A DNA stretch of 64,000 nucleotides from Ectocarpus siliculosus (taxonomy: Eukaryota; Sar; Phaeophyceae; Ectocarpales; Ectocarpaceae): the NCBI GenBank assembly GCA_000310025.1, contig FN649739.1, forward strand, positions 347,592-411,591, read 5' to 3'. The notes beneath the pieces are model-generated. The model ran no database searches, had not been told where the DNA came from, and worked only from the letters and a program-made list of their open reading frames with translations. Shown here piece by piece: positions 34,999 through 46,570 of the stretch. Each line of letters begins with the position of its first letter. Within the stretch, counting starts at the first letter, position 1. A program made the translations under genes and the position numbers.

Positions 34999-36862
34999 GC
35001 AAAATGAAAGGGAGAATCCAGAACGGGCGTGCCTGGAGGCATGGCGCCGGCGTGCTCGGGCTTTCCGTTTTGGTCTCTAATGCACCGTCGGTGACACTAC
35101 ATATCACACTCCGGGATATATTTTCAAAGATCGATACATTGCTCCACAACCACGAGGATGCGTAATCGAAATATCGATATGTTTCCGACCAGCCGGCTTC
35201 AACGCCGACATTGTCGGCACCGCGATTATTTTTTCGGAGTGATCGAGCTTTGAAGATTTGGTGCAGGGGGTGTGCTCTCTTATGTCACTTGCGTTAGAAG
35301 TAACGGAAGTGGTGGTTTGGACGCAATTGGTGGGAACAAGCATGTTTTCTAAGGATCGCATCTTTCTTTCCGACGTCTTCGGTCTGGGAGTGCATCCGCC
35401 GCGCCACGTGCAATAGCGCACGGGGCAATGCGTACCTCGGCCAGGACCCGTATAAATCATAATTGTGTTGACCACATCCCATAATTTCGGGACTTGCTCA
35501 AGCTTCGTGAGGGGTAGCCATAGCAGTACTCACCCAATTGTCCTCACGGCAAGCCTCTGGACGGAGAGAGCGTTCCGTGCAGTCTCGTTGCAGAGTGTGG
35601 GGGCGTGAGAAACACCAAGAACGGTTTCATGGCTTCCTTCTCCAGCCGCGTCTGGCGTTTGTTGCGCCAATCGGAGGAGCTTTCGTTCGAGAATTGGCGT
35701 CGTCCGTACTGTCAGGACTTGACCTTGCCGCGGACACTCAGGAAATATCAATACCCATGTGATTGTGTGGCAAACAACGCCCATGTACGCATGCATACAA
35801 CAATACAAGGGGTTACGCAACACACGGACCTCCGCCTTTGTCGTCACAGCCGAAATGTAGTGTATTCCTGCTGGAAGTGTGGTGAAGCGGTTTTGGATGA
35901 TCAGGCTGTTGTTGAAACAGCTAACAAAAAGGCTCTCCGTCCACCTTCTTGGCTTGGTTCGTGCGTAGACCGGTTTCTTGGGGTTGGGGATCAGTACGGT
36001 TTGCCTTACCCTCTTCTGCTTTTGATTTTTGGTGGTCTCCCTCTTCACACGTACGGTACTTGACAAGGTATATGGCCGCTAGTTGGAGAAATTCATGTAG
36101 ATATATATGGTAAAAAAGTGCTCTTTCAGAGAAGCGATTTGCACGCAGACGATATCAAACCGTTCGCACAGAGCGACAGGCACGGAAGCGGCATGCGATA
36201 GACATAATATAGTAGCGAGAGTGATAATGTTCACCTTAACGGGGTTTTCCTTCTCTTTTCGCATGGGTGAAGTTGAGCTGAAACTCCGGGTTTGACATCG
36301 TCTGGAAAATGTGTCGTGAAAAGACTGTAGGAGAAGTCCCTTCGTCGTCGATGGGGCCTCTTTCGAAGCTTCCAGATGATAAACAAGGAAGCATCCGCCC
36401 CTTCAACTCGTGTTTATCGTCCCCTTTCCCCTAGCGCCGCGACCAGTACGAAGACGATGTTCGTACCTGAACAGAATCGGCCAATCATAGTACTTTGTGC
36501 AGATCCTGCTCGAAACCGCCGCATCACTTTCGTCGTTGTTCTTTGGTCGTTCCCATGTACAGGATGCGCGAAAGTTGATTTTCGTCAAAGCCGAGAGGGA
36601 GATTCGGAGCATGCTGGAAGACAATCTTATGGCCAAGTTCCTGGCGTCCGCGCAGTACAAACGGGCTGTGGACGGTGATGGCCATGGACGCGTGTAAGCC
36701 CTGGACGGGGAGAGTCGACTCTCGTCGGCACGCACGCAGCCGCTAGCAACGACATCGTGCTGAACGATTGCATTTGTTGAAAAACTGAACTGGCGCGTGC
36801 AGTATTTTTGCAAGGGGAATCAATGACGTAAATTAATTCTTGAGGCACCGGAACCTTCCATT

Positions 36863-37196
36863 TTGCAGGCGCACCGTGATATTGCTACCAACGGTCGTGG
36901 CCTCTCCGTTGATTGTCCAAGCGATAAGGGAGACGTCTGGCGTTTCACGCCGAAGGTCATGCACTCGAAGGCCAGGCAAACGGGTGTTCCTTGCTCTGAA
37001 AAATACCACCCGTTATGGCCTCCATTTTCGGGTGCCTTCTCCCCCTTCGCCCTCCTGCAAGGCGATTAACGATTGTTTCGTGGTCGCCATGGTGTCGCCC
37101 GGGGTGTTCCATGGAAGCTTGATTGGCCTCGACCTTCTTGTCGTCTTCTTGCGGAATCGAAAGAAAAGACGAAGCATCCCGCTCGTTCCCCAGTAG
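36863..37196 (+). pseudogene. Unrecognised coding-like segment behind copy C
   Basis: A possible acceptor, TTCCATTTTGCAG, precedes an open stretch with RDIATNGRGLSVDCPSDKG, FTPKVMHSKARQ and CSEKYHPLWPPFSG. After a frameshift it continues with AINDCFVVAMVSPGVFH and IGLDLLVVFL. It resembles the minus-strand segment at 22860-23275. It begins about 165 bp after the copy C stop. I do not recognise the product. Confidence 0.45.
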
Positions 37197-37199
37197 TTT

Positions 37200-39059
37200 T
37201 GTCCGTTTTTCTTGTTCCGTAGCAACACAAGGCATGGCTGCTGTCCGCGCGAACTCAAATGTTAGCTTGTGCTTTCAATGGAGTACCGTTTCACGATAAA
37301 TATTAGCACAATGACCAAGTCTTGTTAGTGTAGGTATTCTGAATGGAATAGCATTTGTCCTGGTGTTGCTTGTGTACACAGCAGCGCGATAGCTCCCTTG
37401 TCGAAAACAGCAGTTGGCTCGGCAAGTTTATCGCAATCCACCACATGGAGAGACGTCGCTGTATGTCCAGCGACGACAGGAAGAAGAAATACAGGGAGTC
37501 GCTTGCGCTTTGGATCCATCGCGGAATATCCTGGCCTCTCATGCGCGAAGCAGACGCGAAGCCGTAAGACCAATTGTTTTTTTTTTTCGGAACAATCTCT
37601 ATACCTTAAAAGCAAGCGTGTTGCTGTTATTTTTGCTGAAAACCCGTCGAACTGCCAAATGGTATTCGTGAGGGTTGGGGGGTACGGCAAAAAGTATCAC
37701 GCACAAGTACGGGACCCTCGAACGAAAGAGCTGAGAAGTTTTTTTCATGCTGGTATATATTATATTCATGTCGGCCACCTCTCACATTCCGTCCATCCGG
37801 CAGCCTTCTCTTCTTGCTCCTTTTGCCAGTACCGTACTATGACCTCCGCTGCGAGCATCCAAATGGCACGAGGGACCCCGAACGTTCCTCTTCTGTCGGC
37901 CTCGGTAGATTCGGCCGTATGATAGAGTCGAACCCTTGGATTCTACCCTCAAGGCTTCAGCAGCTGCTACAGTAGTTCTGTTCGGGGCACCCCTTGCCTG
38001 GGTTCTCCCCTCCCTCGAGTATCCCGAACGTCGTGCGCTTCGGGAGTCGTACGCCCGATTATCTGGCCAATGTCGAGGGGAACAGTGGTCGCCGCATTTT
38101 AGTCGGACTGTGTCTTTTCCATGACACCCTCGCATGGCGGTCGCGAATTTGGCCCCGTTCTCGGAATGAATGCGGAACAGAGAGAGGGCGCTGGAAAGCA
38201 GGAAAGCTGGAAAAAAGGGATCGACCGCTCGAACCAACGCTCGACCAATCAAAGGGCGTGAAAGCAGCAGACTCGTGCGGATGGAGAGTCTTAATTAGGA
38301 AAAAAAATTGTGCCAACACAGACAAGCGACTAGCGGTCGAGATGTAACCACAGTCGGAAGGGGATGTGTTTGTTAGAGTCTTCGCAGCGAGTGGAGGGAA
38401 ACCGGTACTGGCGTATTTGAAGTCGAATTTAGCGGAACACTGAACTTTTATCAGTTATTATGCCGGCAGGTTCAGGTGCTATTTTCAATGTACTCACAAA
38501 ATAAAACGAACACACTGACTGACTGTAATAGATAGATAGGTGTATGTTGTTACAAACTCCACGACTAAAACCCGTCGACTGCCTGTCGTTATGTCTCGAA
38601 CGGTCTTCTTGCGTTTGTTTGCAATTAAATAGGAAGGTTTGTTCGTCGAAGCAGATAGAATATACTGTGTTTATTTTGTAACAGTGGAATTAGAATTTGG
38701 CTTCATTTCTATCGGAAACCCAGGGTCACGGTGTTTGGAATTATTAGTCTATAGTTGGGGGTGTCATTCCGTGATCGAGTCCACGCAGGGGCTGTAGTAA
38801 AGTCGGGTAACGTGTGAGAGCTACAGAGCGCGTGAAGCAACGGAAGGACAGCAGCAGCCGCCTAACGCAGTAGCGGCGGTAGTTTAGAAAATAGCCCTAA
38901 CCCTTAAATGTAATAATGAACATGTGGTTATATCTTGAACGGGTAGTATTTCTGTGTTTGTATTATTTTTCTTAATAATAATCACTGATAATAACATATC
39001 ACGAGACGTAGAGACTAAAGTACCCCCGTACAGTATTCTTTAATGTACTGGATGGACCG
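37200..39059. other. No gene recognised
   Basis: Only short overlapping ORFs are present, up to 174 codons, with no domain, no splice-supported structure and no second copy in the window. Confidence 0.5.
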
Positions 39060-39388
39060 GTCGCCCCGGTGGTCTAGTGGTAGCCTCGAAACCGCTAGCG
39101 GCAAAGTCGTGAATTCTAATGTTCGAATCCGCATGTGGGATGAAAAATTTACAACTTTTACTTTGCGGGTCAAAGCGAGAAAAGCTGAAAAAGTTCTCGT
39201 GAATACCAACCAAACTTGGACGGTATTGTCGATGAGGGAAAGGGACGGCTGGACCCTTGTCGCATTAGAAACAAACCGCAGGAGGCAGGTGGGGCACTAA
39301 AAGAAAAAGGAAAAAAGAAAAAGCCCAGGAACTTGTTTTCCCCCTCCTCCTGTGTGACCCTGGATGTTTGTAGTTGTACGAAAAATAC
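39060..39388 (+). mobile_element. tRNA-derived SINE, copy 1
   Basis: The head GTCGCCCCGGTGGTCTAGTG contains a good A box (TGGTCTAGTGGTAGC), and GTTCGAATCC about 45 nt later is a perfect B box. The body runs to a conserved tail, GTGTGACCCTGGATG then TGTAGTTGTACGAAAAATAC. Reverse-complement relatives are at 56210-56531 and 52165-52425. The anticodon region is not tRNA-like and a long body follows, so this is a SINE, not a tRNA gene. Confidence 0.85.
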
Positions 39389-40407
39389 AATTAAAAGATG
39401 AAAAGTTGAAGTGTACTGTAGTACTCTACACATATATAAATGGGCCAATAGTCTAGGCCTGGGGGTATACCTGTTGAGCTCTAGAAACCCTTGTGCGTAT
39501 ACTTCACACTCATACATGACGGCTAGTAGCACGTTCCGGCTTTGCTCTTTATGCCTTTATTTTATCGTTCATGACACCCCCCCCCCTGCGATGCCTCGTG
39601 GCTATGTATGCCGTCTGTTCCGCGTTGCCCCTCACCCCTTATACAACCATGTGTATTGCCCACTGATATCGCCATCGCATCCCTCGCCGACGTGCCAAGA
39701 ATGTAATAACACTCCTGGCGAGACATGACAAGATGGTCACCGGGGAAATCCCAGACGCCGACCGTCACCAGGAGGAGGGAAACGTCAGGCTCCTCACCAA
39801 CCAAAAAAGTCTTTCGACGAAATTAGCGTTGGGGACCAACTGGTACGATGTTTGCAAGCCTCCCCTGATCCCGGGTCGATACCGTCGTTGACGATAGTAT
39901 ATATTTGACAAACTGTTACCCTGTTGCATATGGTCCTCGAACCTTTGAAGGCGTGCCTCCATCGAATCCCCGAGGGCGTCGGAGTTTCCACTTCCGACCC
40001 ACGTGTGGTAGAATACCCTAACCTAGCGGCAACACTGTACATTCGGGTAAACCCTGCAGACAGTGCGACCCTACCTACTTCAAAATGCGCGCGAGTCCCT
40101 GATGGTGGTGTACCATAGTTTCCATTTCGAAGGCTAGCACCAGGCCAGAAACAAGATACGAGCGTTTTTTGGTCCTATCTCCGTGCCTTGTTTTACTGCG
40201 TACTAGTGCTGTGCGTCGCTACTACACATTCCGCGCCGCCCACCTCCCGTCCCACTACTGTTACTCCCCATTGTCGCCTACCACTTGTCCATGTCATTTT
40301 GCTTTCGGGCATGCCGTTTCCACGTGGCAATTAACTCTAACACTCTCAACGCTTAATCCTCCCCACCAGCAAGGTGTACAAGGGAACTTCGTGTTCAGTA
40401 GGAAACA

Positions 40408-41388
40408 TTGAGTTCACCCCCTTTTAATGCTACAGCATTAGTGCGTATCGACGCTTTTCAACAATTCCTTGTTCTGTATAATGTATCAACACTTTTCAAC
40501 ATCACACTGACCAGGGTGGCCCGCCCGTTTGATCTATTGCGCATTCCTTTTTGGCGCCGTAGGAGGCTCTTCGTAAACGGCACCTGCCCCCGATTAATTT
40601 ACGCGATTTGTGTCCAATCCCGAGTTTACATTCCCTTCGCCTGCCCTGCTAGATTCCGATATGTCACCATCCACACGCCATCAGCACCCGCTGCTGCGCC
40701 CCCCTCTCGCCCGCTCTGTACCATCGGTACCAACAAAAATACACAGCGTCCTAATCTGAGGAAGAAGGACCGACGGAGCCGTTCTACCAAAGAGTGTTCG
40801 TACGTTCGTGGACGACACCACGACGCGCAAAATGACAGCGACGACGGGATGGACCAATTCCACTCCCAGATTGATGACGCGTCCGACGACGAGGGGGACG
40901 ACGCTGATGACGGTGCTGACCAGCAGGAAGTTGGAAACGACGGGGCCGAGGACACTGACGACGGCGCCGACGAGAAGGAAAGTGGACACGACGACGAGGA
41001 GGAAAACGACGACGATGTAGAAGTCGTCGACGCCACCTCCTCACATGGGAACGTGCCGCCGGGAGAATTCCTGAATGTCAATGCCGGACCCAACTCACCG
41101 AAGACGGGCAAGGCGGGTGTGGCCACCCGCTCTCGGTCGACCGCGAGCAATAGCGCCACCCCCTCGACTGGGAAGGCGCCGCAGGGGGAGGTCATACAAT
41201 TGGAGGGGGGCACGACAGCCGGGAAGAACACGGCGACTAGGAAGAGGCGGGGGGGAGGAGTGGAAGGCCAGGCGCAAGCTCACCAAGAACGAGACGAGGT
41301 GTTGACGGCTGCAGCCGCCGGGGATAGGAAGAAGGAGATGAGGAAATCCCACTCGATGCTTTTGGCTGCCTCTGAGTCACTTTGGTAA
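40408..41388 (+). CDS. Hypothetical protein with acidic low-complexity region
   Basis: The open frame runs 326 codons to TAA. The convincing part starts around the in-frame Met at 40849 (MDQFHSQIDDASDDEGDD). About 60 residues are dominated by Asp, Glu and Ala, followed by a Ser/Thr/Gly/Lys-rich tail with a basic TRKRRGGG patch that could be nuclear-targeting. The upstream 140 codons look less coding. There is no catalytic domain. It could be a chromatin-type protein or part of a mobile element, since the Ty3-type element lies next to it. I do not recognise it. Confidence 0.4.
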   Translation: MSSPPFNATALVRIDAFQQFLVLYNVSTLFNITLTRVARPFDLLRIPFWRRRRLFVNGTCPRLIYAICVQSRVYIPFACPARFRYVTIHTPSAPAAAPPSRPLCTIGTNKNTQRPNLRKKDRRSRSTKECSYVRGRHHDAQNDSDDGMDQFHSQIDDASDDEGDDADDGADQQEVGNDGAEDTDDGADEKESGHDDEEENDDDVEVVDATSSHGNVPPGEFLNVNAGPNSPKTGKAGVATRSRSTASNSATPSTGKAPQGEVIQLEGGTTAGKNTATRKRRGGGVEGQAQAHQERDEVLTAAAAGDRKKEMRKSHSMLLAASESLW

Positions 41389-42619
41389 AAATAATTGTAC
41401 AGAATGGACCCGGAGATATGAAACGTCAAAACCATGTCGAGCCTCAATTCCTCGTTTTGGGTGGAAGGACCAGTCGGAGTCGTCAATTTTCTTCAAACGG
41501 TTTTCTCTTTCCGGCGGGTTGCTGCATCCACCCCGCTGATGATTAAATTTTTTCGCACTCTTCTGATTCTGTGTAACAGCATTGACACGCGCAGGAATCC
41601 CTGAAGACCTTGGCGAATTCTCACTTGTTGGTGAATGTCTCTCTTTGGACAGCAGTGCATGCTGGTTCCTTGCTCTCTGTGGTAGACTCAGCATGTAGGG
41701 GCAGACCAGCTCCCTCAAACAGGGGCTACAAAGGTTCTGTGCCCTGCTCTACTCTTCAATCAATCGAGAGTTACATCTGGGGATTAGCACGCACTTACTG
41801 TCCTCTGGGCATTAGCCCGCACTTCACGTTCTGAACTTTCCTGCACATTCAAATTCCAAACACTACAGCCCACCCTGGAAGTCCTCATACGCAGATAGAA
41901 ATCTCGGAACTTGATCATTACTTGTCGAATCTCAAATGAGAGTATCGAGGATGCGGAGCTCCAAAATACTACAATTTACCCTCCCACACCTCTCACTCGA
42001 TGAGTCGCAATACCATCGTTTGACCTCTAAAACAAAAAACGTATACAAAGGAATAACCTGCGACTACCAGAAGGGAAACCAACGGGAGAGCCGCAAAAGG
42101 CGAAGGCTACAAATACCATAAGAGTTCGGAACCCAACCGAAAGGGGGAAAGGGGACACAAAAGAAACGAGAGAATCTGCGTCGCCAGAACGACAAACAAA
42201 TGGAACGTTATCGGAAATAGGAACGTCGTCGGAACGACGAAAAGGCGCGTATCGATAAAACGATAAGATATTCCAAACATCCACCACGGTAGCATGGGAG
42301 CGACAACAAGGCAAAGGTCACGAAACACCTACAGTCCGCAAACTCTAAGAAGAGCAGACGTAGAGACGAAATGAAATCGACAACAACAATTACAAACGCA
42401 CCACAAAGTACCAAAAAGGCCGGAAGCAAAACGTTTCGGAAGCGAAGAAAAGAAAAAAGGGGTCGCGACACCCAACAACAACTGGCCAAACCGCGGCAGG
42501 TAACAGAGAAAGTTCGACCTCGCGGACTAGAGAAGCCAAAATAAAGAAGACGAGAAAACGAGAAAACGAAAAAAGAATCGAAAGAACGACAGAAGGCAAA
42601 AGCCACCAAGCATGCCATC
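41389..42619. other. No gene recognised; A-rich lead into the Ty3-type element
   Basis: From about 42000 the plus strand is strongly purine-rich, giving artificial minus-strand ORFs of Phe, Leu and Ser. No LTR matching the far side of the Ty3-type element was found here. Confidence 0.4.
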
Positions 42620-42642
42620 TTAAAGGGAGCGGACGAAGTCCT

Positions 42643-43040
42643 CAGGCAACGAGCCATTCACTACGCCACCACGCGACATGTCGATCTTGCGAAGAACATC
42701 CTTGAGAAGGGCGCGGCCGCTGTGAACTTGGAGGCACCAGGATCCGGACACGGTGGCTTCGATGGTGGAGTAGCGAACATCGGGAAGTGCGAGCTTCACC
42801 GGCCCAGGGTCGTCCAACAAGCGGACGACGTAGAAGTTGGACGGGAGATGCGGTCCAGAAACCTTGCAACCACCAGAGTCCATCGTCCGGTTTGAACCAT
42901 AAGAAGGCGCCCACAGAGGGGTTGGGGCGACCCGACGGTCCCATGTAGAACGAGGAACGAGCGAGCAGCCCGAAGGCAACGTTCTGTTCCCTTTAGCGCG
43001 CGCCTATTCACGGGTAGCCGCACCAATGCGCATCGCACGA
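42643..43040 (-). pseudogene. C-terminal tail domain of the Ty3-type polyprotein
   Basis: Open frame with GRLLMVQTGRWTL / FKPDDGLWWL and FYVVRLLDDPGPVKLALPD. The pattern (aromatic entry, WW, then a strand ending in V-R-L-D-D) is reminiscent of Tudor-like chromatin readers that recognise histone tails. This is an inference from a short pattern. Confidence 0.45.
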
Positions 43041-43077
43041 TATCGACGGTTCGTTTCGCGATGTCGGTCAGGCGAAC

Positions 43078-43725
43078 CTATCCAGTGCTGTAGATCCATC
43101 TCACGCTCCCAGGGAGGGCGAAGAAGACCTGTCCAGTTTGTCTGATGTAAGACTGCCATAGTGCCACCACGACCACGAACGGACTGGTGTCCCCGCTTAT
43201 GCTTTCAACCTCGAGACGTTCGACCGGAGTCGATACGTCGTCTTCCGTACCACGGTAGGGAGGAGATTTGTTCGCATAAGAGTTCAGCACGTCCGGGGTA
43301 GGACCAGCAGGCACAAATCTCGGCAGGTCATCGGTGTCATGTGGGTTAGCGCAAGGCTTGCAACCACAACGGACACGCGAAGTTTGGAGTCTTGGCCCGG
43401 CAGGTCCGACGGGAGATCCAAGTAGACCAACTTGGACGCCAAACACGACCATAGGGGCGTCAGAACACGGGCCCACTGGCAAAACTGTGAACGGGTCAGT
43501 CCAGAGCGAAGCCAACTTGGCTTTCAGAACCGTGTAATCTGTACCTGAACGAACACCTTGGCGGAAAGTGGATTCGGAGTTGTACACCAAAACCCACTCA
43601 CCTTCGGTGAAAAAGTGAAGCTTACGTAAAACATCCGAAAGAGCGGAATTTCGCCGCTCGATCCGCGAAAAGGTTGCCCTGATCACACACCAAGTCTTCC
43701 GAACGATGTTGGCGATCAGCAGCAA
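43078..43725 (-). pseudogene. Ty3-type integrase C-terminal and chromodomain-like region
   Basis: 215-codon open frame. EGEWVLVYNSESTFRQGV is an integrase C-terminal beta-barrel entry. CKPCANPHDTDDLPRF and SPPYRGTEDDVSTP follow, then VERLEVESISG and LWQSYIRQTG, a chromodomain-like pattern that may target integration to modified chromatin. A frameshift is likely between VERLEVE and the end. Confidence 0.65.
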
Positions 43726-43971
43726 GATCGTAGTACTAAAATTTGATCACGATTCAGGCTTTGGTGGCCGCGAGCATAGGGATGCTCAAGGACAGTCATC
43801 GGCAACCGCGTCAATCGGTTCATGTGCACCTGGCGCTAAACCAGTAGCTGCACTAGGCGAATTTGTGTAGGTAAACTCGACGTGCGGCAAATAAGTGCCC
43901 AATCATCTTGTCCCTCGTTGACGACCATAGCTAACATCTGAGTCATTGTGTGATTGACGCGCTCCATGCCC

Positions 43972-44280
43972 CTAAGGGTGGCAAGATCTAGCCATTTTCC
44001 GAATAGCAGGCCGGGCGTACACAGCCTGCGACAGATTAGAACAAAGCTGGGAGCCGTTGTCAGACAAGAGACTCAACGGGCAACCCCACAAAAGGATAGG
44101 CCGGTTGACGAGAATGTCAGCAGTGTCTTCGGCAGTGAATTCTGCAGCCGAAACCGCGTACACATCAGCACGGCGGCTGAAACGGTCTGTGAACAGCAGA
44201 TAGTATGTGTTTCCACGTGGTGTCAACGGAAGGGGACCGAAGTAGTCGACACTCACCGACACACCAGGGCCCTTCGGCAA
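43972..44280 (-). pseudogene. Ty3-type integrase core fragment
   Basis: VSVDYFGPLPLTPRG carries the first catalytic Asp and LLSDNGSQL the second, at family-like spacing. The frame breaks before the catalytic Glu. It lies just downstream of a decayed zinc-binding region. Confidence 0.8.
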
Positions 44281-45299
44281 TGGAAGGCACGAAGTAGGCC
44301 ACCGAGACGTCTGACGAGATGAGTTGCGAGCTTCTCATCGCAAATGATGCCGCACCCACAACTTCGTGCCAACCCACAAAACAAAACGTTCCAGCATGCC
44401 ATGCGTGCGAGCTGGACGGAGGTAGGAGGACGCGTCATCGTGGCAGACTTCCATGTGCCAAGGACGATGAGTATGAGAACCTTCATCCGGATGGATTCAT
44501 CGTTGAGGAGGGGAGCACACTTCCGCCAGGACGCGTGAATGCAGGAGACGGGGGCGCTGTCGGCTTGCGAACAAGCAAGGCCAAACCATCATCGTCAACG
44601 TGTAACCGGCCTTTGATAGACAGGTCACAATTCTCCAACAAAGAAGGTCGACGATCTGACGGAACATGATCCAAAACATCCGAAGGGAGGACCAAAGGCC
44701 GACCCAGCAGGATGAAACAAATTGCTGCATCACGCACAGGTTCGTCGTGTTGCTCGCGAGCCTTATAAGCATGTGAGAAACGTTCGACAGACGCCCGGAC
44801 GCCCAGGCCCGCCAAAGAATGAAAAACCGCCTCGGTAGAAGAGGGGGCCGACTCTGGAGGCGTCGACTGCAACCCTTCAGAAGGTAGAGCGGTGGATGCC
44901 GCAGGCGAGATCGCGCGAGCGGTCGTAACCAAACTCGGAGGGGACTCCGAAGAGTGGGGACTCCGAGGAGTGGGGACTCCGAAGAGGGGGAGCTGCAGAA
45001 GGTTGCAAAGAAGGAGCAACCGAAGTTGCAGTACGCGTCAGAGACGCAGAATCCAATCCATGAACCAGAGGCGCGGAGGGATTTGGGGATAAACACGAGT
45101 GGAAGAACTGGTGTCGTCGCGATGGTGCCGAGGGCGTCGTCCGAAACCGTCGAAACGGTTGAAGCGAAACGGAAAGCATCGTGCTAGCCCACCCAAGCCA
45201 ACACCCGCGGTCCGATGACCGGAAGGTGTAAAGCCACAAGAACGAATAAAAATCACGGCCTCCATCCTCAGCCGGGGTTAAGCGGCTGCGACCGGATCG

Positions 45300-46570
45300 G
45301 TCACATTCGGCTGGATCTATCGGCAGGCGAGAGAAGAAGTCAGCGTTGTCATTCGTGGAACCCTTGCGATACCCGAGAGTGTAATTGTAGACGGTAAGAA
45401 ATTCTAACCGACGCGGAACACGGGCATTCTTCTCCCCCACCTTGGCAAAATGCTCATGAGATTTGTGGTAGGTAAAAACGCAAATTTTCGCCCAAAAAGT
45501 AACCGCGAAGTCGTTTGATACACCACATGATGCTATACGCCTCGAGATCGAGGGTCGTCCAATGATCGGAGTCCAAAGTAGCTCGGCTGATGAAAACGAT
45601 GGGTCGGACAGAGCGATCCAGCCGTTTATGTTCAGAGTCCCTCCGAACCCGTGCGACTAGCATCACCGTAATGATGAAGAGGTCGCGAGCCGTCCGAAGC
45701 GGCATCCCAATCTGGATACACCGAGACAGGGGGGTTGGCCAGCTCAGGCAACAGGACACGAACAGCTTGCCCCATAGAAGGGGTAAAGAGGACCTTCACC
45801 TGCTTCTTGAGGAGATTGGTCATAGGCCCAATGTGTGTGGCCGTGTTGGGGAGGAACTTGCGGCGGTAGCTGAGGCCGGCGAGAAGAAACGGAGTTGCTT
45901 GGTATCCTTGGGTACAGGCATTGACGAGGACCGCAACCTTGGCACCGTTAGGCCTAACACCGTCTGGAGAGATGGTGTCGCCGAGGAAGTCCGCTTCTGT
46001 AGCGCGAATGGTGGCTTTCGGGGGCTTGATTATTAAGTTGTGTGTGCGCGGTCGTTCAAAAAGAGCGCCAATGGTGCCACCATGAGAAGCAGGAGTGTCA
46101 TCAAAGACGGTCAAATCATCCAAGTACCATGAAAAACCCTGGAGGTTTATGACTTCGTGGATAACTTTGCAGAACCACCCAGGGGCACCAGAGCTTCCTT
46201 GGGGCATCTTGAACCACTCAAAAATCCCGGAAGACGTCACGAATGCCGTCAAAGGGATTGTATTACGGCGAACCGTGATTTGGTGGAACGAAGATTTCAT
46301 GTCAAAAAGGGAATAAAGTTGCCCTTTCAACAACTTGTCCAAAGTATCATCAACTCGAGGAATCGAAAGGTGGCTCGAGCCACAGAACTTGTTGAGCTTG
46401 CATTAGTTGACAGTGATGCCAACACCATCAGATTTCTTGGAATTGACAACCAAAGGGCTCGAGTAGGGTGACGTCGAATGTTGTATCTGACCAGCCGCAA
46501 GCTATTGATCATGGATCGCGCCAACTTGTTTCGCCACCGGGGGTTTAACGCGGTATGGGTGAGACGTGAC
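45300..46570 (-). pseudogene. Ty3-type reverse transcriptase and RNase H
   Basis: RT motifs in order: SPYSSPLVVNSKK, LYSLFDMKSSFHQI, FKMPQGSSGAPGWF, FSWYLDDLTVF and FLGDTISPDGV. RNase H remains are RPIVFISRATLDSDHW, and after a frameshift YTLGYRKGSTNDNADFFSR. Two in-frame stops near the N-terminus, and frameshifts between RT and RNase H, show decay. Confidence 0.85.

Larger units (their letters stand above)
24591..36697 (+). pseudogene. 7TM-RGS gene, copy C (1-nt RGS frameshift)
   Basis: Exons equivalent to copy B: 24591-24705 (ATG, TM1), probably one near 25.15-25.24 kb (TM2), 27699-28001, 32368-32522, 33138-33255, 33696-33966, 34583-34833 and 36563-36697 (TAA). All known exons match copy B in phase, with two exceptions. 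The TM7 exon is 118 instead of 103 nt because a CTCTACCC(Y)GGCGTT block is duplicated, an in-frame gain of five residues. Exon 34583-34833 is 251 instead of 252 nt: one A is missing near 34709 (TTGGGGGCGTGG against TTGGGGGACGTGG), which breaks the frame in the middle of the RGS box. The intron at 28002-32367 holds palindromic repeats and a decayed LINE. It was probably a functional receptor gene until recently. An indel error in the assembly would restore it. Confidence 0.8.

Noticed and set aside
39060-39140. Functional tRNA gene
   Set aside because: A and B boxes are present, but the anticodon arm and acceptor pairing are not convincing and the same head continues into a shared ~300-bp body at two other loci, so it is a SINE.
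42208-42657. 149-codon minus-strand ORF rich in Phe, Leu and Ser
   Set aside because: It reflects the purine-rich plus strand at 42.0-42.6 kb; no membrane-protein pattern or homologue is recognised.
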